This document shows, piece after piece, positions 54,501-62,302 of a stretch of 64,000 nt of DNA. This DNA comes from WVYX01 sp039592335. GTDB lineage: Bacteria; Gemmatimonadota; Gemmatimonadetes; Gemmatimonadales; GWC2-71-9. The stretch spans positions 1 through 64,000 of the forward strand of contig JBDHBX010000004.1 of NCBI GenBank assembly GCA_039592335.1. The letters are read 5' to 3'. Each line of letters opens with the position of its first letter. The first letter of the stretch is position 1. Under the pieces are notes generated by a model. That model had not been told where the DNA came from. It ran no database searches and saw only the letters and a list, made by a program, of their open reading frames with translations. Both the position numbers and the translations under genes were made by a program.

Positions 54501-57373
54501 CTCCGAAGCTTCAGGTCCACGCCGTACCCCTGGTGCGCCGCCGCGACCCACTCGAGGAGATTCCGTTTCGTCACGTACAGCCGCCAGAGCGTGCGCACCA
54601 CGGCGTCCACCATGAGCCAGGCCTGGTGGGCCAGCATCGTGATGGCCAGGAGCGTCTGCGCGAGGGCGACGTAGGTGTCGTGGCCCACGGCGCGGAAGTG
54701 ATTGCGCTTGGAGATCCCCCGTCGTCGGGGGATGAGGCCGTCGAACACCGGGATGAAGGCGGGCAGCGCGACGGCGCCCACGAACAGACCGGTCCACAGG
54801 AGGAGCGGAGCGCCGGGCAGGACCCAGGCGGCCACCACCATGAACAGCAGGAACGGCGCCACGAGGCTGCGGCGCAGATTGTCCACCATCTTCCAGCGGC
54901 CGTGGGCCCGGATGCGGACCCTCAGTCTCCGCCCCTGTACGTCGCGTGCGTGCCCCAGCACCCACGGCAGGAGCTGCCAGTCGCCCCGCACCCAGCGATG
55001 GTTGCGGCGGGCGGCCACCTCGTAGTTCGCGGGGAACTCCTCGAAGAGATCGATGTCGGTCACGAGTCCGGCGCGCGCGAACAGGCCCTCGAAGAGATCG
55101 TGACTGAGGAGAGCATTCTCCGGGACCTTGCCCTCGAGAGCCGTCTCGAAGGCGTCGACGTCGTAGATCCCCTTGCCGGTGTAGGATCCCTCCTCGAAGA
55201 GGTCCTGATACACGTCCGAGACCGCAGCGGCGTAGGGGTCTACGCCTCCGGGGCCCGAAACGATCCGCTGGTACGTCGTGCTGCGCGGTCCCGTCGGTAG
55301 GGAGGGCGTGATGCGGGGCTGCAGGATGCCGTAGCCCTGGACGACACGCCCCTTGCGCGCGTCGAAGCGTGGCCGGTTCAGCGGGTGCGCCATCGCCCCA
55401 ACCAGGCGGTAGGCGGCTCCCTTGGGAAGCCGGGTGTCGGCATCCAGGGTGATGACGTAGCGCACGCCGTCGGGCGCCGTGGGCGCTCGCCCGTTGACCG
55501 GAACGAACGTGGTGTCCGTGGCGCCACGCAGCAGTCGGTTGAGCTCGTGGAGCTTCCCTCGTTTCCGCTCCCGGGCGATCCACTTGCGCTGCTGCTCGTT
55601 CCAGAGACGCCGGCGATGCAGCAGGAGGAACCGCTCCCCCCCTCCCGGAGGGCTGCCATACCGCTCGTTGAGGCGCTCGATGCCGGCGGCCAGCGCAGCA
55701 AGGAGCGGCGCATCGCTGGGCATACTCTCGCGCGGCGCGTCCACCCAGTCGCTGAGGAGGGCGAAGTAGATGTCACCTTCGGGATTCGCCAGGAAGTGCA
55801 CCTCGAGTCGCTCGAGCTGTTCTTCGACGTCGGCCCGGCTCGAGAGCAGCGTGGGAACTACGACGATGGCTCGCAGCTCCGGAGGCACCCCCCGGGCGAG
55901 CTCGAGCTTGGGGAGCCGCTCGGGCGGAACGAGCAGCGGCACCAGACGATGGACGAGCGACACCGCGACATCCGAGGCAGGCACCAACGCGAGGATTCCC
56001 AGCAGGACAACGCTCCATGTGCTTGCCCCCGCGCTCCACATGATGACCAGGGGGACGGCAAGCACGAGCGCGGTGAGTGCAGCGATCCAGGCCAGGTACC
56101 CGGTGGTGGCGAGCGCACGAGTGGCGCGGCGGAGGCGGAGTCGCAGCGGCACACGAAACCGCAGGAGTCGCTCGAATACCCGCCTGCCGTCGCCAATGAA
56201 GTAGTACCCCGGGTCCTCTTCGGCGCGCTCGGGAATGCCCGGAAGCCCCGGCTCGGCCTCCGGAACGCCGGCTCGAGCCCCATTCCGGGGCTCGTGTTCC
56301 TGGGCAGCGTTCCTCGCCAGGAGCACGGCCTCCTGTGCCACCTCGATCTCCGATCGCCGCGAACCGCGCGAGAGCAACTCGATTTGGGTGCGGTACTCGT
56401 TGCGCGTCGCGAAGTCCATTGCCGTGAACCCGGGGGTCGCTTGCAGGACTTCGTCCACCAGACTGACGCCTTCGAAGAACTCGAGCCAGTCGACGGAGGA
56501 CATCCATCGCATGCTGGTGACGATGTTCCGGACGGTGACGTTGGCGGCGCCCTGGGCGTGATGTTCCCCGCCAACGACGTCATGGACCGTAGTTCCCTGG
56601 GCGCTCAGCCGCTCGTTGAGCCACACGAGGGCCGGCATGACCGATGCGTCCTGGTCGCGCAGCCGCTGAACGAGCTCCACCGCAAACGCACCCACCACCG
56701 GGGCGTCGCCCAGGCGGCCCAGCACATCGTCCATGTCCTCCGCCGGCCGACCGCTCAGGCCCAGCAGCCGGTCCGCCAATTCGTCCGCCGCGGCGCGCGC
56801 GTGGCGCGCGCCGATGATCTGCTGCGCCAGGCGCCGCAGGTTCTCCACCAGGGCCACGCGGAGGTGGATGGCCACCGCCCAGATCTCGCCGATGGAGAGC
56901 GGTTGGACGCGCTGGTACGCACGCACGAAGCGCTGCAGCGTCTCCAGCTCGAACCGGCTGTCGGTATGGGCCACGTAGGCCCACGCCAACCCGTAGACCC
57001 TCGGATATTTCTCGAGGTGACCCTCGGCGATCTTCGGCAGCAGGCGGTAGTAGCTCCCCGGGAGGTGATCCCGGATCTCCCGGAGCTGTTCGTCCACGAC
57101 GAAGAAGTTGTCGAGCAGCCACTCCTCGGCCGGGGCAATTTCGCGCTTGTCCTGGACCGCCTCGACGATGTTGCGGTAGGCGGCCACCAGCACGCGTCCG
57201 TTCTCGCGGACCCTGGGGAGGAGGAGCCGGCCCCTGCTGGGCTTCTCGGTGGTGCGCTGGGCAGCGGCTAGGCTCTCGGCGTGCTGCTCGAGCCGCTCGA
57301 TCCCGAATACCTCGGCGCGGATCGGTTGCTCCGCCTGAGCCAGAGCGGCTGTGACCGTGTCGGTGGCGTTCAC
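48599..57373 (-). CDS. ndvB: Cyclic beta-1,2-glucan synthase (NdvB/ChvB type)
   Basis: 2924 aa from a GTG at 57373, matching the usual 2800-2900. The N-terminal glycosyltransferase module (about 500-850) has VVVPTLLSSRADVEEQLERL, ITLDADTR (the DxD-like acidic motif), GKGIYDVDAFE, LSHDLFEG and HRWVRGDWQ (the Q/RxxRW-like element). Membrane helices flank it. A central region should carry the cyclising glycosyltransferase activity known for this family. The C-terminal GH94 phosphorylase-like module contains GAGDWNDGMNRVG (candidate catalytic Asp near 2601), FDKTPMDPGYIKGYLPGIRENGGQYTHA-type motifs and EPYAVPADVY, which trims chains to length. The product, periplasmic cyclic glucan, serves osmoadaptation and envelope interactions. 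No exporter (NdvA-like ABC transporter) is nearby. Confidence 0.93.
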   Translation of the reverse strand: MNATDTVTAALAQAEQPIRAEVFGIERLEQHAESLAAAQRTTEKPSRGRLLLPRVRENGRVLVAAYRNIVEAVQDKREIAPAEEWLLDNFFVVDEQLREIRDHLPGSYYRLLPKIAEGHLEKYPRVYGLAWAYVAHTDSRFELETLQRFVRAYQRVQPLSIGEIWAVAIHLRVALVENLRRLAQQIIGARHARAAADELADRLLGLSGRPAEDMDDVLGRLGDAPVVGAFAVELVQRLRDQDASVMPALVWLNERLSAQGTTVHDVVGGEHHAQGAANVTVRNIVTSMRWMSSVDWLEFFEGVSLVDEVLQATPGFTAMDFATRNEYRTQIELLSRGSRRSEIEVAQEAVLLARNAAQEHEPRNGARAGVPEAEPGLPGIPERAEEDPGYYFIGDGRRVFERLLRFRVPLRLRLRRATRALATTGYLAWIAALTALVLAVPLVIMWSAGASTWSVVLLGILALVPASDVAVSLVHRLVPLLVPPERLPKLELARGVPPELRAIVVVPTLLSSRADVEEQLERLEVHFLANPEGDIYFALLSDWVDAPRESMPSDAPLLAALAAGIERLNERYGSPPGGGERFLLLHRRRLWNEQQRKWIARERKRGKLHELNRLLRGATDTTFVPVNGRAPTAPDGVRYVITLDADTRLPKGAAYRLVGAMAHPLNRPRFDARKGRVVQGYGILQPRITPSLPTGPRSTTYQRIVSGPGGVDPYAAAVSDVYQDLFEEGSYTGKGIYDVDAFETALEGKVPENALLSHDLFEGLFARAGLVTDIDLFEEFPANYEVAARRNHRWVRGDWQLLPWVLGHARDVQGRRLRVRIRAHGRWKMVDNLRRSLVAPFLLFMVVAAWVLPGAPLLLWTGLFVGAVALPAFIPVFDGLIPRRRGISKRNHFRAVGHDTYVALAQTLLAITMLAHQAWLMVDAVVRTLWRLYVTKRNLLEWVAAAHQGYGVDLKLRSFFQHLRWGVVLAVAAGALCVVLNPGAWPVAAPLVLLWVLSPVLAWRMSLPPRVPREQILSVRETRALRLISRRTWRFFETFVGEESHALPPDNVQDDPEPAEAHRTSPTNLGLYLLSTTVAHDFGWIGTLDMVERLEATLKTMTSLRRLRGHFFNWYDTRDLRPLDPIYVSTVDSGNLAGHLIALAQACRERVGRPLVGPAVLEGIRDALQLVLESAEQAERPERTQTVTTEQLRDAVEEMATALDDPPTSLPAWARRLAELDSQAEILLDIVRTLASDVEEGAQSAVLAWAQAVRNSVRSHARDLDTMVPWCARASVLPSVADANPALAGLPELCRAVQEEIEKRVGGPESKDRRLLLEDLEVSSTAATALEHRTSGLALQAERMVRTMDFRFLFDSSRKLFSIGYRVADGTLDPSCYDLLASEARLASFVAVAKGDVTPRHWFLLGRSLTPVGRGAALLSWSGSMFEYLMPLLVMRQPALSLLDLSSRLVVRRQIQYGAERRVPWGVSESAYNVRDLEFTYQYSDFGVPGLGLKRGLFEDVVVAPYATALAAMLDPKAALANFARLEEAGALGTFGYYEALDYTPSRLPEQERVAVVRAYMAHHQGMTIVSLGNVVHNGRSQSRFHAHRMVQATELLLQERTPRSVAVARPRGEEVRVAAHVRDLVLPTLRRFESPHDITPRTHVLSNGRYTVMVTAAGSGFSRWRDLAVTRWREDTTRDCWGTFVFLRDAESGEVWSAGFQPSGTEAEHYDVAYSEDRAKIRQAHRSLIITLEVVVSPEDDAELRRLAVTNLEGRDREIDVTSYAEVVLAPQAADLAHPAFSNLFVETEFVPELGTLLATRRPRSADEPRVWLAHLVAVEGETVGALQYESDRARFLGRGRGMRTPLSVNDGGRLSSTAGRVLDPIVSLRQRVVLSQGETAHLVFTTLVASSREEALEIAEKYRQPATFERESSLAWTQAQVQLHHLRTSQDEAHLFQRLANRLLYTDPTLRAGTQVLANNRTGPSGLWAYGISGDLPIVLVRIEREEERDVVRQLVRAHEYWYLKGIPADLVILNAKATSYVQDLQESLEAMVQSIQSAVGQERRTEDGGVFLLRFDLLPEEDHTLLLASARVVILASQGTLSEQVVRLQRVRPGPVPPRLRAPRETAETVAAPTPELEFFNGLGGFTPDGREYVTVLGKGQWTPAPWINVMANPEFGCQVSESGAGYTWSVNSRENKLTPWSNDPVSDTPGETFYVRDEDSGLVWGPTVLPIREERWPYVIRHGQGYSRFEHGSHGVALDLVQFVPLRDPVKISRLTLENRSSRKRRLTVTAYAEWVLGVERSSSAAFVVTSIDPTTRAMFARSAWNGEFADRVAFADLGGRQTSWTGDRLEFLGRNASLDHPSSMERGAALSRKTGPGLDPCAALQTKVELQPGERAEVLFLLGQGSNQEEARSLVERYRTMDCDTLLGEVQDHWNRVLGSVQVETPDSSMNLLLNRWLLYQTLSCRIWARSAFYQSGGAYGFRDQLQDVTALTLTRPDVVREHLLRAAARQFTQGDVQHWWHPSTGRGVRTRISDDLLWLPYAVNHYLAITEDWAVLDEQVPWLEGRSLEEHEQQAYFVPEQSEERATLYEHCARALDRSLAAGSHGLPLIGAGDWNDGMNRVGHEGRGESVWLGWFLHLNLMDFARIADLRVEPERARRWRERAASLEGSLEEAAWDGEWYRRAFFDDGTPLGSAENEECQIDSIPQSWAVLSGAAREERARQAMESVEHQLVRWEDRLVLLFSPPFDKTPMDPGYIKGYLPGIRENGGQYTHAAIWSVVAFAMLGEGDKAVDLFDLLSPIYRASRRADVHRYKVEPYAVPADVYSEPPHVGRGGWTWYSGAAGWLYRAGLEWILGLRKRGSALCIDPCIPRRWKGFAITYRHGDTLYRITVQNPKGVCRGVSRVSLDGTLLSGEALVPLSDDGGEHRVEVVLGEAPS

Positions 57374-57692
57374 TTGGGGAGTTCCTTCCGCGCAAGCTAT
57401 CAGGCGACGGCGTGGAGTCCAGTCTTGGCCAGGCGCGGCCCGGAGCCTTCCCAATCACCCCTGGCGAGGTTACCTTCAACAAGGCTGAAAGGCACTCGTT
57501 CGGAGCGCCACAGAAGAAATAGCGAACATTGCATGGGGAACCCGGCAACACGCGCGGTTCCCCTTTTTCGCTTGCAGCACGCCGCATGGTGCGGCGGCCC
57601 GCCGCGGGGCAAACGCGCGGACAACACGATGTATAGTCGGCCAGTGCGGGCATTCCGGACTCCGACGAGCATCAACGACAGAGGAGTACGAC
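57374..57692. other. 319-nt intergenic region upstream of the cold-shock gene and glucan synthase
   Basis: Divergent control region of the glucan synthase and csp genes. A TATAGT hexamer at 57632-57637 could be a -10 box for csp, but no good -35 lies 16-18 bases before it. The GCCGCATGGTGCGGC area (about 57580-57600) can fold into a small hairpin. No open reading frame with coding character was found. Confidence 0.5.
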
Positions 57693-57905
57693 ATGTCACG
57701 CATCACTGGCAAGGTGAAGTGGTTCAACGACCAGAAGGGCTTTGGATTCATCACGCCCGACAATGGTGAAAAGGACTGCTTCGTCCATCACTCGGCGATC
57801 CAGAGCACCGGTTTCAAGACGCTCGGTGAGGGCGAAGCCGTGGAGTTCGAGCAGGTGCAGGGCCAGAAAGGGCCAGCAGCTGAGAACGTCACCAAGCTCA
57901 GCTAG
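57693..57905 (+). CDS. Cold-shock-domain protein (CspA family)
   Basis: 70 aa, ATG at 57693 after AGGAG. Single OB-fold with RNP1 KGFGFITP and RNP2 DCFVHHSA, and the N-terminal GKVKWFNDQ typical of the family. It binds single-stranded RNA/DNA and melts mRNA structure; members may be cold-induced or constitutive. Confidence 0.96.
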   Translation: MSRITGKVKWFNDQKGFGFITPDNGEKDCFVHHSAIQSTGFKTLGEGEAVEFEQVQGQKGPAAENVTKLS

Positions 57906-58008
57906 CCGAGCGCCATAACGCGCCACGGTGGCCGGGGTCGTATCGATATCGTCGGTGGGGCCCCGGCGGCCCTGGCACAACACAACGCGCGTTCAAGCGG
58001 GGTGAGAC

Positions 58009-58248
58009 ATGGGCAGTCGATACACGGTAGAGCAGCGGCGCATCACGCATCGCGGCCGCACGTTTCGGTTCGTGTCCTACGAAGGGCAGCGCGCCAACGC
58101 AGCGCGCAAGGAACCGGCTACTGAACCCGCATGGTTCCTGGTGAACGCTGGCTACCGGTGGGAGGTCATGCCGCAACAGCCTGGTCAGGAGGTCGATGAA
58201 GTCGACCGCCTGCTGACGAAGTGGCTCGAAACCTATGTAGTCCATTAG
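58009..58248 (+). CDS. Small orphan protein of unknown function
   Basis: 79 aa from the ATG at 58009, weakly preceded by GGGGTGAG. Charged, soluble, with no signal or membrane segment (RRITHRGRTFRFVSYEGQRANAARKE; tail LLTKWLETYVVH, broken here for length). The FRFVSYEG...AWFLVNAGYRWEVMP alternation suggests a small beta-fold. It lies 103 nt after csp on the same strand and may be co-transcribed. I do not recognise a family. Confidence 0.55.
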   Translation: MGSRYTVEQRRITHRGRTFRFVSYEGQRANAARKEPATEPAWFLVNAGYRWEVMPQQPGQEVDEVDRLLTKWLETYVVH

Positions 58249-58593
58249 GGCCAACCAGATGCCGTTCTGAGAGTTCCGCAGCTCAGACGGGCCCACACAG
58301 TCGTGGGGATTCCCCCTGTAATGGAAAAACGCGACCCCGGCTAAGCTGAGGTCGCATCGTTAGTTCCCCGAGTTGCCCCGCCCGGGATCGTTGCGCAGCA
58401 GAGCGCGGTGGGGTGGTGCCGACGGGGTGGCGCTCCACCAGGACTCTCTTGATCCAGAGGGCCGTCGCGGGTCGCAGCGTCAACGATCTCGTGCTAGAGT
58501 TCCTCGGCGCGCTGTAGCCGCGAGTGAACTCGGCTCGGCGGCGGCCCTTCCCGGCGTCGTGTAACTGCGGCTCGCGCCGCATCGGCCGCCGCC
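58249..58593. other. 345-nt intergenic region between the small orphan and gdhA
   Basis: Contains the gdhA-side terminator (58325-58355). Short open stretches exist in several frames, but none has a start signal or recognisable similarity. The + strand segment ending at the TAG near 58517 (VNDLVLEFLGAL) could be a decayed gene end; this is not supported enough to annotate. Confidence 0.4.
58325..58355 (-). terminator. Rho-independent terminator reading on the minus strand
   Basis: On the minus strand the arms GCGACCTC and GGGGTCGC (58348-58355 and 58331-58338; one T-G pair) enclose a short loop and are followed by GTTTTTC (complement of 58325-58330). It lies about 240 nt beyond the gdhA stop. 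Confidence 0.7.
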
Positions 58594-60009
58594 TCAGAGG
58601 GCGTAGTTCTCGTAGTAGTGCGCGATCTTCTGGATCGCCACGATGTACGCGGCGGTGCGCAGGTCGGGAACGTCGTCGCGCGACCGCCACGCCTCGCGGA
58701 TCTGTTCGTAGGCGTCGCGCATCGTATCGTCGAGACCTGACCGTACCAGATTCAGCTCGTCGGCCTCCTTGCGCAGGGCGGTCTCGAAAGCCTTGGGCAC
58801 TTCCGTCCCCAGCACCGTCTCGAGCAAGTCGAGCACCGTCTCCGATCGCATCTCCATCATGCGGCGCCCCATGCGGCCGAACCGCATGTGCGAAAGGTTC
58901 TTGGTCCACTCGAAGTAGGAGACGGTGACGCCGCCGGCGTTGGCATACATGTCCGGGATGATGATCTTGCCCGCCTCACGCAGGACTCGGTCGGCCTCGT
59001 ACGTGACCGGTCCGTTGGCCGCCTCGACGATGATCGGCGCGCGGATTGCAGCGGCGTTGTCAGCCGTGATCTGACTCTCGAGAGCCGCGGGAACGAGAAT
59101 GTCGCAGTCCGCCTCCAGCACCGAGGCGCCCTCCGCGACGTACCGCCCGTCGGGGTAGCCCTTGATGCCGCCGTGCTCGCGCATGTAGGCGTGCACCCGC
59201 TCCACCGAGAGCCCCGCATCGTTCACCACCGCGCCGTCGCGCTCGATGATGGCGACGATCTTGGCGTCGTCTTCCTCCTCCAGGAACTTGGCGGCGTGGT
59301 AACCCACGTTGCCGAGCCCCTGCACGACGACTCGCTTGCCCGCGAGCTTCCCTTTCAGCCCGACGGCCTTGACGTCCTCGGCATGCCGGAACAGGGCGTG
59401 GATCGCGTACTGCACGCCGCGGCCGGTCGCCTCGACGCGTCCACGGATGCCACCGAACTCAACCGGTTTCCCGGTAACGCACCCCGCGGCATCGATGTCG
59501 TCGGGGTGCAGCGTGCGGTAGGTGTCGGCAATCCATCCCATCTCGCGCCCTCCCGTTCCCATGTCGGGCGCGGGCACGTTGAGACTGGGGCTGATGTAGC
59601 CCTGCCGGTCCAGCTCGATGGTGAAACGCCGGGTGATGGTCTCGATTTCCTCCGCGGTGTACTCCCGTGGGTCGATGCGCAGCCCTCCCTTGGCACCACC
59701 GAACGGCACATCCACGACGGCGCACTTGAAGGTCATGAGTGTAGCGAGGGCCTCGACTTCGTCCTGGTCGACCTCGAGAGCGTAGCGGATTCCCCCCTTG
59801 ACCGGCAGGCGGTGCTCGCTGTGGTTGGCGCGCCAGCCGTAGAACACACGCCACTCACCGCGGATCTCAACCGGGAAGCGGACCTGGTAGACGGAGCGGC
59901 AACGCCGGATCACGTCGCCGAGGCCAGGCGGGAGGTCGGTGCGCTCGATGGCCGCGCCGATCATGCGGTCCACGCTCGCGAGAAATCCTGACGCGTTCCC
60001 TGCGCTCAT
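58594..60009 (-). CDS. gdhA: Glutamate dehydrogenase (Glu/Leu/Phe/Val family)
   Basis: 471 aa, ATG at 60009 after GGAGG. The substrate-binding signature VDVPFGGAKGG contains the catalytic lysine (KGG). VPAPDMGTGGREMGW and the NAD(P)-binding VVVQGLGNVG follow, then NGPVTYEAD and DMYANAGGVTVSYFEW. It interconverts glutamate and 2-oxoglutarate plus ammonium, linking the peptide-catabolic enzymes in this window to central metabolism. Cofactor preference cannot be settled by eye. Confidence 0.93.
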   Translation of the reverse strand: MSAGNASGFLASVDRMIGAAIERTDLPPGLGDVIRRCRSVYQVRFPVEIRGEWRVFYGWRANHSEHRLPVKGGIRYALEVDQDEVEALATLMTFKCAVVDVPFGGAKGGLRIDPREYTAEEIETITRRFTIELDRQGYISPSLNVPAPDMGTGGREMGWIADTYRTLHPDDIDAAGCVTGKPVEFGGIRGRVEATGRGVQYAIHALFRHAEDVKAVGLKGKLAGKRVVVQGLGNVGYHAAKFLEEEDDAKIVAIIERDGAVVNDAGLSVERVHAYMREHGGIKGYPDGRYVAEGASVLEADCDILVPAALESQITADNAAAIRAPIIVEAANGPVTYEADRVLREAGKIIIPDMYANAGGVTVSYFEWTKNLSHMRFGRMGRRMMEMRSETVLDLLETVLGTEVPKAFETALRKEADELNLVRSGLDDTMRDAYEQIREAWRSRDDVPDLRTAAYIVAIQKIAHYYENYAL

Positions 60010-60062
60010 GTCTCTGCCTCCGGGAGGTGGGGGCGCCCTACGGCTGGTGCCCGATCATCGAC

Positions 60063-61574
60063 TCACTCGGCGTCCTGCTTCTTCCGCAGCAACCCGAACC
60101 CCTGCACCTCCATCCCCGACACCGTGCCGCGGCGGCTCACCTGGAAGGTCACGAAGTCCCGGCCCATGTAGCGGTCGCGCCACTGAACGCGGAACGTGTT
60201 GTAGTGCCAGTGCCGGAGATCGCCCGTGAAGGCGGGGCCAATGCGCAGCACGAGGTGTCCGTCCTCCTCCTTCACCTCCGCCTCGCCGTATAGCTCGCTC
60301 TCATAGCTCCCTGCGAAGTCGGCCAGGCTGTGGGTCGGGACCGTTCCCGCTGCGCGCTCGCTCTCCGTCACGGCCCGCAGCGAATCGGCGCGGCGCTCGT
60401 TGCGCTCGTTGAGCGCCTTGAACACCTCGTTCCAATCCTTGTCGCGCGGTCCCAAGTAGGCGTCGATCACCTGCCACACGATGGCCTGAGGCACCAGGCT
60501 CTCGTTCACGTTCGTGATCGCCACCACGCCGAGCTCTTCCTCCGGCACCAGGGCGACGTGCGTGCGCATGCCGTCCAGCGCGCCGCCGTGGCGCACCACG
60601 ATGCGGCCGCGGTAGTCCATGAGCCGCCAACCGAGTCCGTACGCGTAGAAGTGGCTCTCCGGAAAGAGCCGCTCGTCCACGGTGTCACGCGGCACGATCG
60701 TCTGGGGCTGCCGCATCTCCCTGATCACACTGTCGGACAGGAAGCGCCGCCCGTCGTACTCGCCCTCACCGAGCTGCATGCGGATCCACTGCGCCATCTC
60801 GGCGACGCAGGAATGCACGGCGCCGGCGCCGCCCACGTTGTCCCAGTCACGCCAGGAGAGCGGGGAGACCTTCCCGTCGATCTTGCCGTGCGGGGTCGCC
60901 ACATTCGCGCGTTGTTGCAGCTCGGCGAACCTGGTGGCGGAGGTACTCATGCCGAGGGGGTCGAAGATGCGGTGCCGCAGGAAGTCGTCCCAGCTGGTGT
61001 CGGTCACCGCCTCCACCAGCTGGCCGGCCGCGATGAACATGATGTTCTGGTAGCCGTAGTGCGAGCGGAAGCTCCAGGTGGGCTCGAGCCCGCGCACCCG
61101 TTTCAGAATCTCGTGGCGATCGTGGGGCGAGAGGTACCACAGCAGGTCGCCCGGGGGAAGTCCGCTGCGGTGCGAGAGGATGTCGCGCACCGTGAGCTCG
61201 CGGGTGACGTACGGGTCGTACAGCTGGAACCCCGGCAGGTGGTCGGTCACGCGGTCGTCCCACCCCAGGCGCCCCTCGTCCACCAGCATGCCCACGGCCG
61301 CCGCGGTGAAAGCCTTGGAGGTGGAGGCGATCGCAAACAGGGTCTCGGTGTCGACCAACTCCGCACCGCCCACCTCCCGCACGCCGTATCCCTTGGCGAA
61401 GACGACCTGGTCGTCCTTCACGACCGCCACCGCCACGCCGGGTGCCTCCCAGTCGTGCATCACGGTCTGGACGAACTGATCGAGACTCCCCAACGGCTCC
61501 TGCTGCGCAGCGAGTGCCACCGGCGTGCCGATCAGCAAGAACAGGACAACCACACCCCTCGGCGTAGACACCAT
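60063..61574 (-). CDS. Exported beta-lactamase-fold serine hydrolase
   Basis: 503 aa from the ATG at 61574 after GGGAG, with a signal peptide ending PVALAAQ. SxxK motif STSK, YxN motif YGYQN and HGG motif RHGGALDG mark a class C-like penicillin-binding fold. The C-terminal 120 residues form a small beta domain (FAGSYESELYGEAEV) common in these esterases and D-aminopeptidases. The catalytic motifs are complete, unlike the hydrolase at 9250, where the YxN Asn is missing. The physiological substrate is unknown. Confidence 0.88.
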   Translation of the reverse strand: MVSTPRGVVVLFLLIGTPVALAAQQEPLGSLDQFVQTVMHDWEAPGVAVAVVKDDQVVFAKGYGVREVGGAELVDTETLFAIASTSKAFTAAAVGMLVDEGRLGWDDRVTDHLPGFQLYDPYVTRELTVRDILSHRSGLPPGDLLWYLSPHDRHEILKRVRGLEPTWSFRSHYGYQNIMFIAAGQLVEAVTDTSWDDFLRHRIFDPLGMSTSATRFAELQQRANVATPHGKIDGKVSPLSWRDWDNVGGAGAVHSCVAEMAQWIRMQLGEGEYDGRRFLSDSVIREMRQPQTIVPRDTVDERLFPESHFYAYGLGWRLMDYRGRIVVRHGGALDGMRTHVALVPEEELGVVAITNVNESLVPQAIVWQVIDAYLGPRDKDWNEVFKALNERNERRADSLRAVTESERAAGTVPTHSLADFAGSYESELYGEAEVKEEDGHLVLRIGPAFTGDLRHWHYNTFRVQWRDRYMGRDFVTFQVSRRGTVSGMEVQGFGLLRKKQDAE

Positions 61575-61654
61575 CAGCTCCCTGCAGACAGAAAAGCGGC
61601 GGGAAACCGGTGGCCTCCCGCCGTCGATGCGTATACGGCGAAGATGGGCTCGGG

Positions 61655-62218
61655 TCAAAAGCTCCCGAACTTGAGCACCAGCGACCCGAAAAATGCACTG
61701 AAGTCGCTGTCGGTGAAACCGACCAGGTCCACGTCGGTCACCCAGCGATAGCCCCCGCCCACGCCCAGGCGCATGAAGGACGTGATGTTGAGGTCGATGT
61801 TGAGCGCCGGCTCGAACACGAACACGCCGTCCGTGGGGCCACCATAGTTGAGCTGAAAGGCGCCGCCCCCGATCAGGGTCTGCAGCGTCGCGTGGATTAA
61901 GTTGTCGGAGCCGAGCACGACCTCCAGCTCCGCACCGCCATAGCCGAACTCGAGCCCGCGCCGGTTGGGGTTGCCGTCCACCTGCACGTCGGTGGCCACG
62001 CCGTACCCCGCGGCCCCGAGCACAAAGGTGTGGTTGATGATCCACCCGCCCCGTCCGCCGACCAGCACCGCAAACTGGCCATTGATCTCAGAGAACCGTA
62101 CGACTGGGGCGCCGAATCCACCGGATTCGAGACCTCCGGACACCAGGGTCTGCTGCTGCGCCAGCGCCGGTGCACTGAAGGCCGCAGCGCTCATCAAGGC
62201 GATCAATCCGCTCCGCAT
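61655..62218 (-). CDS. Predicted outer-membrane beta-barrel protein
   Basis: 187 aa, ATG at 62218 after GGAGG; signal peptide ending PALAQQ. The mature part alternates hydrophobic strands with glycine-rich turns (FAVLVGGRGGWIINH, ELEVVLGSD, FMRLGVGGGYRWV) and ends in LVLKFGSF with C-terminal Phe, the outer-membrane assembly signal. About eight strands are likely. Function unknown. It lies 81 nt upstream of the serine hydrolase and probably shares its transcript. Confidence 0.8.
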   Translation of the reverse strand: MRSGLIALMSAAAFSAPALAQQQTLVSGGLESGGFGAPVVRFSEINGQFAVLVGGRGGWIINHTFVLGAAGYGVATDVQVDGNPNRRGLEFGYGGAELEVVLGSDNLIHATLQTLIGGGAFQLNYGGPTDGVFVFEPALNIDLNITSFMRLGVGGGYRWVTDVDLVGFTDSDFSAFFGSLVLKFGSF

Positions 62219-62302
62219 CGTCCCCTCCTTCGTTGCCTCCGGGACCTCTATACACCCGGCAGGTCCGGAAGTGTCGCCGGGTTCCCGTCGGCCCCCGCCG
62301 CA

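Noticed and set aside
57931..57967. GC-rich hairpin after the cold-shock gene as a terminator
   Set aside because: Only a 7-bp stem around a 23-nt loop and no T run; it could equally be the leader of the next small gene.
58373..58564. Plus-strand 63-codon open frame upstream of gdhA
   Set aside because: Arg/Ser/Ala-rich composition with no start signal or similarity; it lies in non-coding space beyond a terminator.
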